Below, in pieces: positions 52,610 through 55,401 of a stretch of 55,401 nt of DNA. The notes below the pieces were generated by a model. That model made no database searches and had not been told where the DNA came from. It saw only the letters and a list, made by a program, of their open reading frames with translations. Source of the DNA: an uncultured Prevotellaceae bacterium (GTDB taxonomy: Bacteria; Bacteroidota; Bacteroidia; Bacteroidales; Bacteroidaceae). How positions within the stretch are numbered: position 1 is the stretch's first letter; every line of letters starts with the position of its first letter. The DNA is taken from assembly GCA_902770195.1 (NCBI GenBank), contig CACXSA010000036.1, positions 1 through 55,401 of the forward strand. Reading direction: 5' to 3'. The position numbers and the translations under genes are program-made.

Positions 52610-53503
52610 TTAAAAATTACCATTATAGTTTGAGAGCCATGAGGTCTCTAGTTCGAAGGAACCATCCACGGCAGCGTTGGAGTACATCGCACCGGTGAGT
52701 ATGGTGACACGATTGCGCTTGAAGGGCACGTTTTCAACGGTCTTCGAGAAGAGTGTGTTTCCATCGCTATCCAGCGTCTCGATAGTCACATTGATATTCT
52801 GAGTGTCTGATGCCAGAAAGAGGTAGCTGACAGAATTTGAGGTCGCTCCTGCCTCCGCACTAATGCCCACGGTGTTGGCAAAGCCCGTATTGGCGGTGGC
52901 CAGTCCCGTTGAAGGATTGAAACCCTTGCCACCGGCTGCAAAAGTCATACGTATGTTAGTGACATTGGCTGTGCGCCCATCGCTGGAGTGTACCTCAAGT
53001 TTTGACACGATACGGTTGAGTGTTGCACTGATATCCACCGCACTGGTATTGACGATGTTCACCGCCTGTGTGGCAGAAAATGTTTCAAAAACATGTGCTC
53101 CAGTATAGGCTGCTGACGTGGCACTGGTGAGCTCGAAAGGACTGTCCTCCATCGTTTTGTAAGCCACCACCACCATGGTGTAGCTGCCCATCGGAAGGGT
53201 GCACTCGAAAACGCCAAAGGTGTCATAGGTGGTGGCGTCGCCCTTGAGCTGTGTGGTCTTGAGCACCTCCGTGCTACCGTTGTAGAATGCCAGGGTAACC
53301 GACTCAACACCTTGGTAGTTAGCCACATTCTGTGCCGCACGCGTAATCGGATAATCCTCCTGCGAGACAGAGAACCCCGTTACATGCACCTTCACCGGCG
53401 CAACAGTCCCCTCCATCTGAGCGTTATTCACCATTTTTTCGTTCTCCTTGCTGCAAGCAGCAAACAACAGGATTAATCCTGCCATAAAAATAAAATTGTT
53501 CAT
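52610..53503 (-). CDS. FimB/Mfa2-like fimbrial lipoprotein (paralogue)
   Basis: From ATG 53503 the product has 297 residues, with a lipoprotein signal (LILLFAAC, Cys17) and a body parallel to the next gene. TRAAQ is at 54-58, GSYTMVVVAYKTMEDSPFELT matches the corresponding strand, and GKGFNPSTGLATANT matches GAFNAVTGLGSVNS. The pair probably arose by duplication. They would be exported and lipid-anchored as structural or accessory subunits of a fimbria. A hairpin with a T-run (53539-53559) stands 36 bases before the start. Confidence 0.82.
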   Translation of the reverse strand: MNNFIFMAGLILLFAACSKENEKMVNNAQMEGTVAPVKVHVTGFSVSQEDYPITRAAQNVANYQGVESVTLAFYNGSTEVLKTTQLKGDATTYDTFGVFECTLPMGSYTMVVVAYKTMEDSPFELTSATSAAYTGAHVFETFSATQAVNIVNTSAVDISATLNRIVSKLEVHSSDGRTANVTNIRMTFAAGGKGFNPSTGLATANTGFANTVGISAEAGATSNSVSYLFLASDTQNINVTIETLDSDGNTLFSKTVENVPFKRNRVTILTGAMYSNAAVDGSFELETSWLSNYNGNF

Positions 53504-53538
53504 AATAATAAGAACTTTAGTTGTTAATAAAAAAATTA

Positions 53539-53559
53539 CGGTGACCCACACGGTCACCG
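53539..53559 (-). terminator. Hairpin plus T-run before the fimbrial genes (terminator or attenuator)
   Basis: CGGTGACC (53539-53546) pairs perfectly with GGTCACCG (53552-53559) across a 5-base loop, and on the reverse strand TAATTTTTTT follows. It ends either the AAA ATPase transcript or the leader of the fimbrial genes; there is little room for a promoter between it and the start codon. Confidence 0.75.
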
Positions 53560-53641
53560 CTTAAAATAACAACTTAATCTTTAAAATATTTTACTTTTTG
53601 TACAATTCTTTTTTCTGAATTTATCCGAAGACCACAAAAAT

Positions 53642-53669
53642 CATACTTCAGCCATCAGCCTTCATACAT
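53642..53669 (-). repeat. Heptamers overlapping the end of the AAA ATPase gene
   Basis: CATACTT, CAGCCAT, CAGCCTT, CATACAT (plus strand) span the last codons and stop of the gene. Confidence 0.6.
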
Positions 53670-54802
53670 CTATTTATTCCGTATTCGCGTTTTAACCAAA
53701 GTTCAAACAACGGATCCACGAAGGAGAATGTATCTCTAGTCTTCTCAACCAAATCTTTTTCGACAAGTGTTTTCTTGTTCCTTGTGATAGTTTGAGACTG
53801 GCCAAGACGATATTTTTCTACCACACTTTTCGCGTTAAAATGTGTTTCCCCCGATGCAATTGCCTTCAATAAGGCAATCTGTGAAGGAACCAGCTCATCG
53901 AGTTCATTTTGGAATGTTTCCGCGTTTGTATCAATAACCATATCCAACTGACGGTCAAGTTCCTCATCAGAAACGATTCCTTCTGTATGCGACCATACAA
54001 AGAAACAGTATTGTTGAACATACCATGAGTTGTATTTCACCTTCTCACACAACCTCTCCGCTTGTTCTTCTGTAATATGTTTACCTGTAGCCTCAAAGTT
54101 GTCGACAATGTACGGCAACCAGTATTCTTTGGATATTCGCTTCAGCTGCATCATCTGACCGAACTTATAAAATGGACTCCTGGAGTTATTGAAGATCTTC
54201 TTCATCATATGCATCTTACTTCCATACAGACAATAGGTCGTATGGTGCTGCAACTGCCATTCTGAGCGCAGCATTGCCTCCAGTCTTTCCCAATGAGGAA
54301 TATTTGCCAACTGCTGAAACTCGTCTATACAAACGATAACACGGATACCCTTCTCGATAGCTATCTTCTCCGGGAGCTGAAGAATTGTTTCTGGATTCTC
54401 TTTTACAGGATTTATCTTCAAGTCCACCTCAATAGAGTTCATCGGATCACTTGCTATCGTTATGCTAGGTGTCAGACGATTCACAAATCGTAGGAAATCG
54501 CCCCATTTCTGCTCCAAGGTTGATGATACTCCTTGGATAATAGCTGATGCGAATTTATTGTAGAACTCTTCCTCTGTATGTATTTTATAAGCATCCAAGA
54601 AACAAACTCTGATACTCTTGTCATCTTCAACAAGCTCTTTCATGGATTCTTTCACTAACGACGATTTACCCCAACGTCTTGGGGATACCAATATAGTATT
54701 TATCCCATGACTCAGAAAATTTTTCAACTCCCGTCTGTCATCGATTCTATCAATGAAGCTTTCTGCTTCAGCTAACCTACCGTACTGAAAAGGTACTTCC
54801 AT
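53648..54802 (-). CDS. Archaeal-type AAA ATPase (ATPase_2/STAND-like)
   Basis: The 384-residue protein has Walker A SPRRWGKSSLV (K46) and Walker B RVIVCIDEFQQL (D160-E161), followed by a sensor-like region and a C-terminal winged-helix-like part (PSQIALLKAIASGETHFNAKSVVEKYRLGQSQTITRNKKTLVEKDLVE). This matches the PF01637-type ATPases abundant in Bacteroidales, whose role is poorly known. The last residues (MKADG and the stop) are encoded by heptamers at 53642-53669. The promoter region carries repeated ATTATACG sites, suggesting tight regulation. Confidence 0.88.
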   Translation of the reverse strand: MEVPFQYGRLAEAESFIDRIDDRRELKNFLSHGINTILVSPRRWGKSSLVKESMKELVEDDKSIRVCFLDAYKIHTEEEFYNKFASAIIQGVSSTLEQKWGDFLRFVNRLTPSITIASDPMNSIEVDLKINPVKENPETILQLPEKIAIEKGIRVIVCIDEFQQLANIPHWERLEAMLRSEWQLQHHTTYCLYGSKMHMMKKIFNNSRSPFYKFGQMMQLKRISKEYWLPYIVDNFEATGKHITEEQAERLCEKVKYNSWYVQQYCFFVWSHTEGIVSDEELDRQLDMVIDTNAETFQNELDELVPSQIALLKAIASGETHFNAKSVVEKYRLGQSQTITRNKKTLVEKDLVEKTRDTFSFVDPLFELWLKREYGINRCMKADG

Positions 54803-54803
54803 A

Positions 54804-54874
54804 TTTATACGAACTTATAATTTGATGCAAATATACAAAATTATACGCAACTGTATTATACGTATTCGTATAAT
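54804..54874 (-). promoter_or_regulatory. AAA ATPase promoter with ATTATACG operator sites
   Basis: A -7 box TATATTTGC (reverse strand, 54827-54835) lies 24 bases before the ATG. Around it are TTTATACG (54804-54811), ATTATACG (54840-54847) and a perfect inverted repeat ATTATACG/CGTATAAT (54855-54862 and 54867-54874, 4-base spacer). These sites cover the -33 region and the leader, as expected for a repressor-controlled promoter. Confidence 0.7.
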
Positions 54875-55163
54875 TTATTGTTTTTTAAGAGAAATCTTAC
54901 CTATTATCATTTGGCTGATATAACACTATCTCACCTTTCTCTTCACTTAGTATAAGATCCTTATCCATGAGTTGTCAAGAATTCCTTTACTACTGATGTT
55001 TAACATGGTATCACAGATTGTGACACCCCTCTATTCTCTTTTTATATTCATGAACCCTTCACCATGAACCGTATGTGACCCTTAACCATGAACCGTATGT
55101 GACCCTTAACCATGAACCATGAACCATAAATGTTCCATCTTACATCTTACATCTTACTTCTTA
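54875..55163. repeat. Repeat-rich gap between the AAA ATPase gene and sod
   Basis: The 358 bases between the two genes hold no credible reading frame. From 54875 to 55050 I see nothing definite. At 55061-55084 and 55085-55108 a 24-bp unit (ACCATGAACC then GTATGTGACCCTTA) is tandemly repeated, running on into CCATGAA heptamers. From 55136 to 55163 four heptamers (CATCTTA three times, CTTCTTA) end exactly on the sod stop codon. Confidence 0.85.
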
Positions 55164-55401
55164 CTCATACCTCTTCTCTATCACCCTCCAGTCCACAATC
55201 TGCCAAAGGGCAGCGAGATGGGCTGCACGACGGTTCTGGTAATCCAGATAATATGCATGCTCCCAGACATCAAAGGTCAACAGCGGCTTCAGTCCCTTCA
55301 CTACAGGATTGGATGCCCCTTGCTCCTGCGTGATGACCAAGTTGCCATCAGCATCTGCCGATAGCCATACCCAGCCAGAGCCAAACAGACCTACGCCTTT
55401 T
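55161..55401 (-). CDS. Fe/Mn superoxide dismutase, C-terminal part (cut by window edge)
   Basis: The reverse strand from the window end reads 79 residues: GLFGSGWVWLSADADGNL, QEQGASNP, GLKPLLTFDVWEHAYYLDYQNRRAAHLAALWQIVDW and the TAA at 55161-55163. DVWEHAYYLDY holds the last two metal ligands (Asp and His) of the Fe/Mn SOD family, and GSGWVWL is the conserved strand before them. The enzyme disproportionates superoxide in the cytoplasm. Metal preference cannot be decided here; Bacteroidales enzymes are often cambialistic. The stop codon is the last base triplet of a heptamer array. Confidence 0.95.
   Translation of the reverse strand, partial: KGVGLFGSGWVWLSADADGNLVITQEQGASNPVVKGLKPLLTFDVWEHAYYLDYQNRRAAHLAALWQIVDWRVIEKRYE

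Noticed and set aside
53539-53559. Fimbrial upstream hairpin considered as an invertible-promoter repeat
   Set aside because: Only one hairpin is present; a second inverted copy some hundred bases away, needed for inversion, is not seen.

Overview
The window looks like a chromosomal segment of a Prevotella-like member of the Bacteroidales. The grounds are a bifunctional LpxC/FabZ gene, an ATP synthase operon in the order D-C-(small membrane protein)-B-E-F-H-A-G, FimB/Mfa2-type fimbrial lipoproteins, NhaD, long-form HisG, and many TAnnTTTGC promoter elements, the -7 box of the Bacteroidetes primary sigma factor. The organism is inferred from gene content, not from a marker gene. I see no rRNA, tRNA, CRISPR array or transposase.

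Layout. 1-2.4 kb: the end of an Hsp20 gene, then three truncated gene remnants (NimA-like, amidohydrolase, FMN reductase) among intact small genes. 2.4-8.0 kb: a PL22 oligogalacturonate lyase, a K+ channel with a zinc-ribbon tail, a DUF2461 protein, a Dcu dicarboxylate transporter and an HD phosphohydrolase. 8.0-16.4 kb: a lipid A, tRNA modification and peptidoglycan run (lpxD, lpxC/fabZ, lpxA, miaA, PBP1a, Pif1-like helicase). 16.4-19.8 kb: C69 dipeptidase and EttA. 19.9-27.2 kb: the F1Fo ATP synthase operon. 27.4-32.3 kb: NhaD, a TPR protein, peptide deformylase, RuvX and a SPOR lipoprotein. 32.5-33.3 kb: a YtxH/holin-like envelope-stress type trio. 33.4-39.1 kb: an MltF-like lytic transglycosylase diverging from hisG-hisD-hisC and an MFS transporter. 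39.1-42.9 kb: a TPR protein and gyrA. 43.2-51.4 kb: omega-amidase, rfbC, an HU/SPOR protein, a zinc-ribbon/FHA protein, a DMT exporter, truA, a WbpM-like sugar dehydratase and a nucleotide-sugar dehydrogenase (surface polysaccharide supply). 51.7-55.4 kb: two fimbrial lipoproteins, an archaeal-type AAA ATPase and the end of a superoxide dismutase gene.

The most unusual feature is a repeat system spread through the whole window. Arrays of degenerate 7-bp units (GAGGTAA, GAAGTAA, GATGTAA, CTTTTCA, CATCAGA, TTATCAA and relatives) occur at more than ten loci. Several sit flush against a stop codon. At least six of them surround a double-hairpin core of about 33-36 bp, and a seventh copy is decayed. 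Among copies the hairpin arms show a compensatory base-pair change and a G.U wobble. Copies lie before the HD gene, hisD, gyrA and the udg-like gene, and inside the ATP synthase operon. One tandem pair has displaced the start codon of hisD. Other heptamer arrays lie inside coding sequences and create linkers or tails (MFS transporter twice, the FHA protein, the nucleotide-sugar dehydrogenase, the AAA ATPase C-terminus).

A second theme is a promoter family with an unusually conserved spacer (TATTTT-n-CTC...ATTCG) at three loci, in tandem copies at two of them.
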